18,493 nt of DNA from Tritrichomonas foetus (GCA_001839685.1 MLAK01001040.1:1-18493), one strand, 5' to 3'. Shown: positions 1 to 9,037, numbered from the stretch's first letter. The notes: generated from the sequence alone by a model not told the origin. A program made the numbers and translations.

Positions 1-824
1 GTCTTCTACATCTAGAGCTAGTTAGTTTGTATACATCTGTTTATCTTATATTTTGAATACCATCCACTTCTGAATAATAAGAATTATTCGATGAATACTC
101 ACAATTACATTTCACTAGTCCGACTCGATAACAATATGAGTGAGACCTATATGAATGTTTACTTGGTTGCATCATGTAATAATAATAATTAATGCAATAT
201 AAAATATTTTGTATTTGCTTGAAACCAAGATATAAGCATTTTATGGTGGTTATACACTTTGTTGTGAAAATGCGAAAATACATTCAAAAATGAAAATGGT
301 TCTTTTTCAATTTTGTGAATATAAATTAAAAAGAAAAATAATAGAGCATATATTGGTAAATATCCTTTATCCATTTCGAATCGAGAAATTAATTACTTTG
401 TAAAATGTTGATAAATCTAATGTATTAGTGAAAAGACACATAAAATGGTGTAATCAAAACAAATTTCTCCAAAAAAGCGGTGGACAGGTTTAAATTTTCC
501 ATCCAACAAAGTTTACAATTCGCATCAGTTGAAACTTTTTCAATATCTAACCAGCTCAAATCTTTTACAAAAATGAATATATAGAAAAAGTCTCAATAAA
601 TTGATTTCAACTATGGAATTGTTTTATTCAAAAATTTCATAATTTCACACATATTCATTTCAAAATAATGATTAATTCTGAAGTTTCTGAAATCACATAG
701 AATTTATTTTATATTTTGATGGAAAACCCTTTTAATAAAGAAATAATTATTTCTGAGATATAATTCGAATTTGAATCAAAATAATTAATTAACTCAAAAG
801 CAATATCGAAGGCAAAATTTGAAT
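1..824. other. AT-rich intergenic region
   Basis: No gene is supported here. The short open frames on the minus strand (41-283 and 189-374) lack an initiator of the TCAYTW type near their starts, have low-complexity composition and match no family I recognise. I see no tandem repeat or RNA gene. The last 20 bases lead into the initiator of the gene at 845. Confidence 0.6.
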
Positions 825-830
825 TCATTA
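825..830 (+). promoter_or_regulatory. Initiator (Inr) TCATTA for the ubiquitin-like gene
   Basis: TCATTA matches the trichomonad initiator TCA+1Y(T/A). Transcription would begin at the A at 827, giving an 18-base leader before the ATG at 845, a typical length for parabasalid mRNAs. The motif is seen; its function is inferred from the known parabasalid promoter. Confidence 0.6.
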
Positions 831-844
831 AATATTTAACCCTG

Positions 845-1450
845 ATGGAAGAAAGACGTGTTGAAATCAACATTTGCTCACCACATCAACCTGTCCGAGC
901 TATTTCGGCAAAGCTCAGTGGGTATGTTTCAGCTCTTCAAGTTCTTTTCCCATCACAGAAAAAAGTATTCATTTTCAATGGTTCATTTCTCGACGAAAAC
1001 TCAACATTTGCGGAAACAGGACTTGTCGATGGCGACTCGATTATTGCCCTCGGCTCAAAAGACGAGAAATACCAGTGGTTGAACCTCACCAAAGATCGTG
1101 ATGAATTTTCGGATATGGTGCGCACAATGTTAGATCCCCGAACAGCCAATGAGGCTGCAAGGATCAGGGACCTTCATATGATGCGCATTGAAGGAAAGCC
1201 TCGCGTATTCTCCAAACTTTCAAAGATCGACTATTCAAAAAGTTGGGGCGATAGAAAAAGCCAATATGGAAACTGCAGTCAATATAATTTCGGAGGCTTT
1301 AACACTTCCAATACTGACAGCAGTTACGATGATGGCTACAACTACAACAACAGCGGTTTAGACATTAACGGAAATATTAATGTTAGCATTAATAATGAAT
1401 ATGCAATGGCTGATGCACCATCAACCGAAGCACTCCCTGTTTTGTGGTAA
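845..1450 (+). CDS. Protein with N-terminal ubiquitin-like domain, function unknown
   Basis: The first 70 or so residues read as a ubiquitin-like beta-grasp fold. Two N-terminal strands precede a helix, then VFIFNGSFL at about residues 41-49 occupies the place of the ubiquitin strand RLIFAGKQL, and GLVDGDSIIAL near 59-69 the place of its last strand. There is no diglycine end, so it is not a conjugated ubiquitin but a ubiquitin-domain protein. Residues 80-130 form a charged, probably helical segment (DPRTANEAARIRDLHMMRIE). The rest is rich in Asn, Tyr, Gly and Ser and likely disordered, ending in the hydrophobic motif ALPVLW. The ATG at 845 is supported by an initiator 18 bases upstream and by the fold starting at once. 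Stop TAA at 1448-1450. Such proteins often act as adaptors of the proteasome or ubiquitin pathway, but that is only a possibility here. Confidence 0.85.
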   Translation: MEERRVEINICSPHQPVRAISAKLSGYVSALQVLFPSQKKVFIFNGSFLDENSTFAETGLVDGDSIIALGSKDEKYQWLNLTKDRDEFSDMVRTMLDPRTANEAARIRDLHMMRIEGKPRVFSKLSKIDYSKSWGDRKSQYGNCSQYNFGGFNTSNTDSSYDDGYNYNNSGLDINGNINVSINNEYAMADAPSTEALPVLW

Positions 1451-1932
1451 CTTCGTCGTACCTTATATTTATTTTATTATTATATATAATAGAATTAGAT
1501 TTTATAATTGTACAATTTAGAAATTAGAATAGAAATTAGAATTAAACTTATATGATAGAGCAATTATTTTATATATTTTATTTTTTTTTTGGGCAGCCTA
1601 ATCTGTAAATTAACTAAAGTTTTAGTTCATTCAAAATGTTTTTTCCATCATTATTTGATTCTAAAATTTATTCAATAAAATGAGATGGAATTAGAAAACT
1701 AGGTGTGCTTCATGGTTAACAGTAGTCACACATATTTATTCCTCTTAAGAGTGCCATTTTGTGAAAAATTATTTTTTTTAGCAAAATTCTAGATTCTGAT
1801 TTAATTTGAGAGTAATTATGATATAGAAGAAATACTAAGTTTTAATTATTGAAAATATTGAGAAATTTTATATTTCTAACGAAGATATTCATCATTTTGT
1901 AAAAAATTGCTTCGATTCTTCTTCTTTCAAAT
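1451..1932. other. Intergenic region between two plus-strand genes
   Basis: AT-rich spacer with a T-rich run near 1580-1590 and several AATAAA/TAAA-like words near 1675 that could serve 3' end formation. No open frame with a plausible start, no repeat and no RNA gene was recognised. Confidence 0.5.
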
Positions 1933-1938
1933 TCATAA
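1933..1938 (+). promoter_or_regulatory. Weak candidate initiator TCATAA for the Cdc20 gene
   Basis: TCATAA fits the loose TCA+1Y(T/A) rule but not the stronger TCAYTW form. It would give a leader of about 47 bases before the ATG at 1982. No better match lies closer to the start. Confidence 0.3.
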
Positions 1939-1981
1939 ATTTATCTCTATTAAAAAGTTGCTATCGTAAAATCGGATATTT

Positions 1982-4026
1982 ATGTTTGATTCCCCTTTCG
2001 GCTACAATGGACCCAAACCAAAAAGAGTTGGTAGTACATCATCGCCGGACCGATTGCTTCCCGAAGACAGATCTCCTCGCCGATTTTCGCCAAACAATGA
2101 CCGAAATATGGATACCAATAACTTTAATTTCCTAAATTCTTTTCATTCGCAACTTTACGATTCGTTAATAAACTGCATTCATCCCGATGAAACATATTTA
2201 ATAAATCAAGGTTGCAAAAATTCGCCATTATCCAATCAAAAACTCACCAGAAAGTTGAAAAGAATCCAAAATAATCAACCGAAATCAATAAATAATGCAA
2301 ATATGACACATAATTCATTAAACTCAGCACGCGTCAGGACAAATTTGACAAATCATACGAACGGAAATATCAATACTGGCAATCAGACAAATAACACATA
2401 TTTTATTAATAATAATAGTTCTTACCCAAATAATGCTCACCTTTCGAATACTTATTTAAAGTATAATTTTGGCAGCCAATGTGAGTCTAATCAGATATTA
2501 AAATCTGACGAATTACGAAATATGTTTTTAAAGCGTTGTAAAAACCCATTGAAAATAATAAAAGTTCCAGATATTCCATCTGACTTTTACGTTCACCCAA
2601 TCGACTGGGCTCGAGTTCATAATGTTGTCGCTTTTTGTAGAAACAAAGACATTCTTTTTTTCTCACCAATTTCAGGCTATTTTTCTAGACACACAGGAAA
2701 AATTCATCATCCAACATCCCTTTCATTTGAAGTGACACAACCAAATATGCTTATTGTTGGAAACTCGACTGGAAGAATCTATCAAATTGATATTCGAGAA
2801 GAAAAATTAAATATAGGATTGAATTCAAATTTTGAATCGAAAAATAACACTAGATCTTTCATAAATCGAAATATATCTAATACTCTAAATAATACAACAA
2901 TAAATCCAAATAGTAATGACCACAATAACAATAATAATCAGAATCATAATTATGACAATAATCGTAATAGAAATACTAGAAATATAAATAATAACAATCT
3001 AATTAGTGTATTAAATCAATCTAATAATGATTTAAATAATGCAGGAATGTTCCATAATATCAATAGGAATGATATTACAAATGTTCAACAGACTACAAAT
3101 AATGATATGCTTATAAATAATAGCACTGGTGATGAATTAAATGATGACACAAATTCAAATAATGATATGAATGAAGCCAATCCATCAAACAATACCAATA
3201 ATGAAGTTAACAATAACGCAAATATAACGAACGCAAATCTCAATAATCAAAATCATTATTTTCTATCCTCTAGTTTTCTTAGTGTCATTAGAAACTCGCC
3301 AATTGGTGGGAATTCCGATTTAACAGTCGTTGGAGACCACACTGGTACGATTTCTATTCTTGATCTTCGTCAGGGAGGTTTTTGTCACCAAAACACAAAT
3401 TCCGGTATTTGTAGTAAAAATTCTAGTATTGTCGATAACAATGTGAACAATAATAATGATTGTTTTATTATTCAAAGGAAAACTGCTGCCCATCGAATGG
3501 AGATTTGTAATATTTCAATAAATCCAACAACTGGAAAAATAGCATCAGGTGGAAATGACAACACTGTTAAAATATGGGACATCAGAAATATGAATCGTCC
3601 TTATACTTGTTTCCGTGGGCACAGCGCTGCAGTTCGTGCAATTGCTTGGAATCCATTAAAATCAAATGCTATTGCAACTGGCGGTGGTTCAAATGATAGA
3701 ACTATTCGAATATGGGACGTAGATACTAGAGAGACCAGTTCAATTGTACAAACTGGTTCACAAGTTTGTAACCTTTATTGGTCAAGAAGATATTATACAA
3801 TATTATCAACACATGGATTTTCCCAAAACACAATCGCTTTATGGCGTGGAGGTGATTTACAAAATGTTGCTTGTTTTGCATTACACAAAAGCAGAGTTTT
3901 GTACACAGCTGTATCGCCAGATGAGGAATATGCGTTGACTGCCGCACCGAAAGATCCAATTTACTTATGGAATTTCTTTGCAAGTGATATCCCCTATTCA
4001 CACAAAGCAATGTTTTCGTTAAGATG

Positions 4027-4027
<1 letters not shown>
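1982..4027 (+). CDS. Cdc20/Cdh1 (Fizzy) family WD40 activator of the anaphase-promoting complex
   Basis: The protein has 681 residues; usual family members have about 450-600. The region before and inside the propeller matches Cdc20/Cdh1: PLKIIKVPDIPSDFY (about 189-203) then a WD40 propeller with IASGGNDNTVKIWDI (520-534), AIATGGGSNDRTIRIWDV (563-580) and STHGFSQNTIALW (609-621). Family members bind the anaphase-promoting complex through a C-box (DR-aromatic-IPxR) and a C-terminal Ile-Arg. Here DRLLPEDR (23-30) is the best C-box candidate and the protein ends in Leu-Arg, a conservative variant. An Asn-rich insertion of about 150 residues (277-424), with a second short one near 485-493, interrupts the early blades. 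The role is mitotic exit and substrate choice for ubiquitination. It cannot be assigned to the Cdc20 or the Cdh1 branch from sequence alone. The stop TGA is at 4025-4027, and a long A run starts on its last base. Confidence 0.93.

Positions 4028-4062
<35 letters not shown>
4027..4062 (+). repeat. Homopolymer run of 36 A at the Cdc20 stop codon
   Basis: The final A of the TGA stop is the first of 36 uninterrupted A. This could be an unstable mononucleotide repeat in the 3' untranslated region or the fossil tail of an mRNA-derived gene copy. Run length in assemblies is unreliable. Confidence 0.9.
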
Positions 4063-4064
<2 letters not shown>

Positions 4065-4343
4065 GTGAAACATATAAAATGTTTTGAAAGCGGTATTTAA
4101 AAGCTAAGTATTTCATGATTTAATAAATTTTCTATTTTGATTACTTGAAAATTGATTTTTAATGATAAGAGGAGTTCCTTCTTGGATAACAACTCACCCA
4201 ATGAAATAATGCTTTATTAAGACATCAAAAAAAATTAAAATATTTATGGGTTTATTACAATCAAATACAAATAAACTATTGTATCAAGAAAGGTAAGGAA
4301 ATGCAGTTTAAATTTATTTACAAACATTATATATGATCCATCA

Positions 4344-4577
4344 TTAAAATGAATGGACAAAATGATCGCACGTATTTAGAAAAGGCGTTATTGGCCTTTT
4401 AATTGTAGGTCCTAAAACGCGAGGATCGTAAAATAAGCATCCAACATATATCTTTCGGTGATTATTTGATCCTTTGGCTTGAAATGGCGACTGATGTGAG
4501 GAGGAGATTGTTTGAGGATTGGAATTGTTAGTTTGATCAGTCTCGGAAGTAGAAAAGTCGATCCAACAGTTCTCCAT
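4344..4577 (-). CDS. Small hypothetical protein (77 residues)
   Basis: This small frame is supported by a consensus initiator TCATTT 14 bases upstream of its ATG, the same architecture as the recognised genes of the window. The protein begins MENCWIDFST, has a polar Ser/Asn/Gln-rich first half and a second half with YVGCLFYDPRVLGP and the ending TCDHFVHSF. No signal peptide, membrane segment or known domain is seen. It ends in TAA with no clear TAAA overlap. It lies alone between the Cdc20 gene and the transposon. It could be a real short gene, a truncated remnant of a longer one, or chance. Confidence 0.45.
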   Translation of the reverse strand: MENCWIDFSTSETDQTNNSNPQTISSSHQSPFQAKGSNNHRKIYVGCLFYDPRVLGPTIKRPITPFLNTCDHFVHSF

Positions 4578-4587
4578 CTAGAACGAA

Positions 4588-4593
4588 AAATGA
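4588..4593 (-). promoter_or_regulatory. Initiator TCATTT for the 77-residue gene
   Basis: Reads TCATTT on the minus strand, a full match to TCAYTW, with the A+1 at 4591 and the ATG at 4577. This is the main support for the small gene. Confidence 0.5.
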
Positions 4594-4611
4594 TTTTTGA
4601 TTGATAGTAAA

Positions 4612-4626
4612 ATCTGGCCGGCCCGC
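4612..4626. promoter_or_regulatory. GC-rich palindromic island upstream of the 77-residue gene
   Basis: An isolated GC-rich stretch in very AT-rich DNA, containing the 8-bp palindrome GGCCGGCC at 4616-4623. It sits about 25-32 bases upstream of the predicted transcription start of the small minus-strand gene. A related CCGGCCG lies upstream of the radical SAM gene. A protein-binding site is possible; no function is shown. Confidence 0.3.
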
Positions 4627-5027
4627 TGTATTGAATTTTCAATATATAGAAAATAATTTGAGAAAAAATCTTTGAAATTCAGAACAGACTTTTTCAGTTA
4701 TTTTATTGAAAAAATGATAACTATCATATGAAAAAGTTAAATAAGTAAAATACTGTTGGGAAATTTTATAATATAAAAATTTATTCGTTAGAATATAATT
4801 ATCCCAAACTGATCAAGGAAAATTTTGTCTGTCATGATAGAGACTCTCTATTAGAGAGATATTGATGCGAATATAAAAGAATCGAATAAAAAAATAATGA
4901 GAATTACTCGAAATTAATCATCATTAAAAATAAAGTTTATAATTGAGTTAAAGGTGATTTATTATATTTTATATATATGTGAGATGACTATAAGAGGAGA
5001 AAGACAAGATTGACGATTAAAAGAATG
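4627..5027. other. Intergenic region left of the transposon
   Basis: AT-rich DNA between the small gene and the transposon. It has a short inverted repeat near 4846-4860 (CTCTCTATTAGAGAG). No gene or protein similarity was recognised on either strand, and no similarity to the transporter fragment on the other side of the transposon was found. Confidence 0.4.
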
Positions 5028-5029
5028 TA

Positions 5030-5056
5030 CCCCAAAATCGTATACTTTTCCCCTTT
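5030..5056 (+). repeat. Left terminal inverted repeat of the transposon
   Basis: 27 bp starting CCCCAAAATCGTATACTTTT, directly after TA at 5028-5029. It pairs with 9009-9035 with two mismatches (positions 12 and 14 of the repeat). Confidence 0.92.
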
Positions 5057-7510
5057 TGACGACCATTTTGCCAAAAAACGTACGATAACATATTGAATAA
5101 AATACGTTATTTACCGAAAAATATCAGAAAATGATCATAACTCGCCGAGAAATGATTTTCTATTCGATACCTTTTACACGATTATTCGCCTTTGCATGCA
5201 CAGCAAAATAGCTCTTTTCCACTAAAAACATCGATCGCAAAAAAAATTGAAATCCTTTCATCATTATACACAGATGTTTTCTTGTTTCGTATTTTGGGGC
5301 ACATATTTTTAAACACGTACAAAAACATATAATCGGTAATTCAACGAAAATTAGATTTTTTGGGACACTTTATCTGACATTAATCGTCTAAAAAAACGAC
5401 CTTCAAACAAAATTTACCAAGTACCTCAAGTGAAATTAATCTAAATGAGATGTGTTCTATATGTTGCAAAAATAAAAAAATTCGCGCCAAAAATGGAATC
5501 ATTTACATTTCTCAATAATTTTTATTCAAAGGAAATTCAAAAGTTATTTCTGGAAATAGAAATTATCGCGTCAAATATAATTCTATATTTCAGTTAGAGC
5601 CGAAAATAAAAAAATAGCCACAAATCATCAAAATAGCGGTTTTCATTTTTTCTTGTTTTTGTGTTTTATCCTTATATTTCTTAATAGCAACGCGTGAATT
5701 ATATGCTGATATACGTTTTTAAGTCAGAAAACTTGTTGTTATTTCTTCATTGATAATTTTATTGACTACTGAATTTTCACTTTTAATCCATCCAAGTTGG
5801 TGAGGTAAATTTGCTCAAAATTACATCGAAAAAGTCGATATTATTTTGCTTTTCTTTAATTTTAGATATTATCATTTAATTTTCTAAGAAGTCAAATATA
5901 ATATATTATCTGGTGATGTAATACAATCTTACAATCAATATATTGAATGAAAATCATCAATAAATTATCGTTATTTTTCCTTTTAGTTATTATCAAGTCG
6001 TGAAATGTTATTTCGTTTATTAATTAATGGTTTCTTTATTTACCTATTTTGTTGCAGTATAATTTTTAATCGTTATTGGACAAATATCGATTAACAAATC
6101 GTTCACTAATAGTATCAAATTAGAGAAATACCTTTTCCACTTTTTTTGGGTGGTGTGTTTTTCTCCAGCCTCGCATGCACCTAATTTTAATGTTGAACGT
6201 GATCATACTGCATCAATGTTTCTTTATACAATTCTTTTTACTTCTACTCTTGCACCTAATCATCATCAACTAAAAAATCATGTAAAAATTCGTACAAATA
6301 TCGATATAACTTGGAGATTTATATTTGTTTCACAAGATAAAATAAAGCATTCATTGGTTCAACAATAAAATCCTCGCGAGGATCATTTTTTGGCATATTA
6401 GTTCTGTAAGAACCAGAATTATCATAGTGAAACGACTTTGCAAACAATGAAAATCTCGTTTTTTTCCCTTTGAACATGAAATTGTTTGCTTGCAAAATCA
6501 TGAACACAACTTCGAATAAATTTGGCATGTACAATTATTAACATGCTAAAAGTACGAAGATATGAAAGTAGGAGAAGAAGTGATATGCCAATTTCTGGAT
6601 TAATCGCTTCACACCTGATCAATGCTCGGTCAAGACATCAATCGTTGATTTGAAAAAGATTCAATAAATACCTGTCTCTTATAATACAACAAAAATGATG
6701 TTTACAACTTAAGCTATACATATTTATAAATAGACTTATATAAATATAGATGATGTCTCTCTCAATAATGATAATATTTAGAAATTTTCCATACGCTGTG
6801 ATTTTATTAAGACTTGAAAGAGATGAAAAATGATTTTTCTTGTTCTGGTTATAAAGGTAAAATCGAATTTAATTAATGAATAAGAAGACGCAGAAAAAAA
6901 GAAGGAGGGGGAAAAGAAAACTAAAGTTCAAAGTTCAAAACTTTTATATGAAATCTTACCAAGTGATATAGTGATTCGTGAAACTAATGGTGAATCTGCT
7001 TCTTTGCTCCTGTTCTAAGTTCTACTATTTCACAGATGTGAAAGCATTTTTATTCAAATTACTCTTCATGCCATTCGTGATTGCCTCAAGACCAGAAAAT
7101 TTACCATTCACTCTATTAAAGTAAGTGAAGAATCGTTTACATTGTTGATTGAAGCATATCCTTTTGTTATTACCGACCTTTTCTGTCACATTATTTCTGC
7201 CATCAAAAAAATAGCTTGTGATTTTGCAGTTAAAAGTGGAAAAGCTCCAAAAGAAATATATTCTTGTTATTGTTTTCACAGAAGTTGGAAATGAAAACAT
7301 TTTTTTCATCTAAAGGTAAAAATTCATAATTTCATGAATTTACATTAAATGATCCACAAAAAACTGTTTGAGCTGATTCATTTCCTACTTTTTATTTCAA
7401 AATGAATTGATTTCGCAAAATTCACGGAATGTACACCTTCTCTTACCAATATCATGAGTTGTTCTAGCTGAATATGAGTTCGAAATAGTAAATACACTTG
7501 TTGATGATGA
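5057..7510. other. Left part of the transposon without a supported gene
   Basis: About 2.4 kb of AT-rich DNA. Frames here are short and none belongs to a family I know. Two plus-strand stretches read somewhat like protein but lack a proper ATG start: 6150-6368 (opens at GTG) and about 7017-7294 (no Met near its start; contains SIKVSEESFTLLIEAYPFVI). The minus-strand frames at 6319-6622 and 7025-7309 overlap them and look like shadows. These may be relics of a second gene or of cargo. Confidence 0.4.
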
Positions 7511-8725
7511 TTAAAAATACTCTAAAAACTCATCTTCAAAATTATAATCTGTATCATCCGTATCATCTGTGCTAGAAATCTTATTTTCACATTTACTTAT
7601 CATGGGGAAACCAGGAATGTTCCATGCTGATTTATATGCATGACTGCTTACTTTATTAAGTATTTCTTTGAATGTTCGTGCAGCTAAAGCTTTATTCCAA
7701 ACTGAATTCCCTTCAATTGCTTTTCTCCGTGAAATATCCCACGCTTTTTTCATTTTAGCCTTAATAATTCCAAAGATCTTTCTATCTAATGGCTGAAAGG
7801 AACCAGTACCATTGGCGGGGACAAAAATGAGATCTATTTGCAAACTCTGTGCAAGTTCTCTGACAATTGCATCTTTATGCGTGCTGTATACATCTAAGAC
7901 TAAACAGCAAGGCTCATTATTAACTTGTTCTGATAACCATTTAATGTATTGACACATCACTTCACTGGTTGCCCAACCTGTTTCACTTTTCATTATTTTG
8001 ATATCATTTTCATAATTCCAGGCTTCTCCGAATTGCATTTCGGAGTTTTCTTGATTACCTTTCGTGAGAAATATTGGTTCAAGTATAGTTCCCCCAAAGC
8101 TAATTGTTGTTAAACATGTAAAACCACTTTTTTCATCTTCATTAATAAAAGATGGAACGTTTTCAGCTCCTTTCCTGCCAATTACTTTGGAAGGTGGGCA
8201 ACACACATGGACAAAAGTTTCATCCATATTGAAGATTCTTTCAGGATGATAATCTTGAGCTGCATGTGTTAATTTTTCTATAAAGATGTCAATAAACTTT
8301 GGATCCACTTCTCCCTTTTTACTGGGTTTTGATGATCTCACCGATAGGCCGTATTTGTCAAGGAATCTGTAAGCCCAAGAATTTGTGGCCGAGAAACGAT
8401 CTCTACCAACTTGTTCCATGGATAATTGTTGATACAAATGAATTGCTGTGTCTTGAAGTTCGTTCAAGGTGAATGGAGTTCCGTTATTAAGTTTATCAGA
8501 TACTAAATTGAATAGTTGATCTTCTGTTTCATTTGGGAGCGTTGTTACCCCTAGTGCTTCATATGGAGTGTAGTTAGGGTCTTTTTTAAATTTTTGTCGC
8601 CATTTTTTAAGCGTTTGATATTTTATATTCGTATCATGTGAAACTTGTTTAAGCGCCCCATATGGTAATTCCTTCATTTTCAAGTATTCCCATATGGGAG
8701 CTACTTCATTGATGGAATCATTCAT
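7511..8725 (-). CDS. Pogo/Tigger-like DDE transposase, 5' end probably broken
   Basis: This protein would bind the element's ends and catalyse cut-and-paste transposition. The open frame runs from 8770, but the first ATG in it is at 8725 (404 residues). Numbered from the GTG at 8767: residues 17-60 form a helix-turn-helix-like region (YGALKQVSHDTNIKYQTLKKW), 100-145 a CENP-B/Tc5-type DNA-binding region (SATNSWAYRFLDKYGLSVR), and the DDE domain has D182 (FNMDET), D292 (LVLDVYSTH) and D328 (FQPLD), spacing DD35D. All three acidic residues are present, so the catalytic core looks intact. A better start would be ATG at 8833, opening with the basic stretch MGKKRKYSKRK, but an in-frame TGA at 8771-8773 cuts it off. 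A frameshift or nonsense change in the 5' end is likely. The C-terminal tail is acidic with a DDT repeat. Confidence 0.88.
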   Translation of the reverse strand: MNDSINEVAPIWEYLKMKELPYGALKQVSHDTNIKYQTLKKWRQKFKKDPNYTPYEALGVTTLPNETEDQLFNLVSDKLNNGTPFTLNELQDTAIHLYQQLSMEQVGRDRFSATNSWAYRFLDKYGLSVRSSKPSKKGEVDPKFIDIFIEKLTHAAQDYHPERIFNMDETFVHVCCPPSKVIGRKGAENVPSFINEDEKSGFTCLTTISFGGTILEPIFLTKGNQENSEMQFGEAWNYENDIKIMKSETGWATSEVMCQYIKWLSEQVNNEPCCLVLDVYSTHKDAIVRELAQSLQIDLIFVPANGTGSFQPLDRKIFGIIKAKMKKAWDISRRKAIEGNSVWNKALAARTFKEILNKVSSHAYKSAWNIPGFPMISKCENKISSTDDTDDTDYNFEDEFLEYF

Positions 8726-8953
8726 CCACACATGATGGTTTTTGACCAGTTTCGGAAACTTGGGCACTTTTCAAATATTCGTCAACGGAAGTAGTATTTG
8801 TTTTCTTTTGGAATACTTTCTTTTCTTCCCCATTAAGTCTGAAATTAGAAATTAAATATACATATGTGAGAATATAAAAAGTGAAATGATCCATTCTAAC
8901 CGTACATTAATTTAATCAAAAAGTTATTTTAATATTGAAAAAAACTATCAATA

Positions 8954-8977
8954 AAAATCTGACAATTGTCAGATTTT
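8954..8977. repeat. Perfect 24-bp palindrome near the right transposon end
   Basis: The arms AAAATCTGACAA and TTGTCAGATTTT meet without a loop at 8965/8966. It lies about 30 bp inside the right terminal repeat and upstream of the transposase gene, so it could be a subterminal binding site or an operator. No equivalent was seen at the left end. Confidence 0.6.
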
Positions 8978-9008
8978 CGTCGAATTATAACCATATCTTG
9001 TAAAACAG

Positions 9009-9035
9009 AAAGGGGAAAAGTTTGCGATTTTGGGG
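9009..9035 (-). repeat. Right terminal inverted repeat of the transposon
   Basis: Read on the minus strand it starts CCCCAAAATCGCAAACTTTT and matches the left end at 25 of 27 positions. TA follows at 9036-9037. Confidence 0.92.
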
Positions 9036-9037
9036 TA

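Larger units (their letters stand above)
5030..9035. mobile_element. Pogo/Tigger-like Tc1-mariner superfamily DNA transposon, about 4.0 kb
   Basis: The two ends are inverted repeats of 27 bp with 25 matches, both starting CCCCAAAATCG and continuing ACTTTTCCCCTTT after two mismatched positions. They are bordered by TA on both sides (5028-5029 and 9036-9037), the target duplication of Tc1/mariner-type elements. The element carries one transposase gene on the minus strand near its right end. The ends and the TA are seen directly; the class follows from the transposase (DDE_1, pogo type). At 4.0 kb it is larger than a simple pogo element; the left 2.4 kb has no convincing gene and may be cargo, a decayed second gene or nested insertion. 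Confidence 0.92.

Noticed and set aside
41..374. Two overlapping minus-strand open frames of 80 and 61 codons
   Set aside because: Low-complexity composition (Tyr, Ser, His rich), no initiator near the start and no family similarity.
3726..4073. Minus-strand 115-codon frame with a run of Phe
   Set aside because: It is the complement of the A run and of the end of the Cdc20 gene; the Phe run is just the homopolymer translated.
8831..8880. Possible short intron just upstream of the transposase ATG at 8833 (CTAATTTCAG before it)
   Set aside because: It does not match the strict parabasalid intron ends, and no coding sequence was found upstream that it would join.
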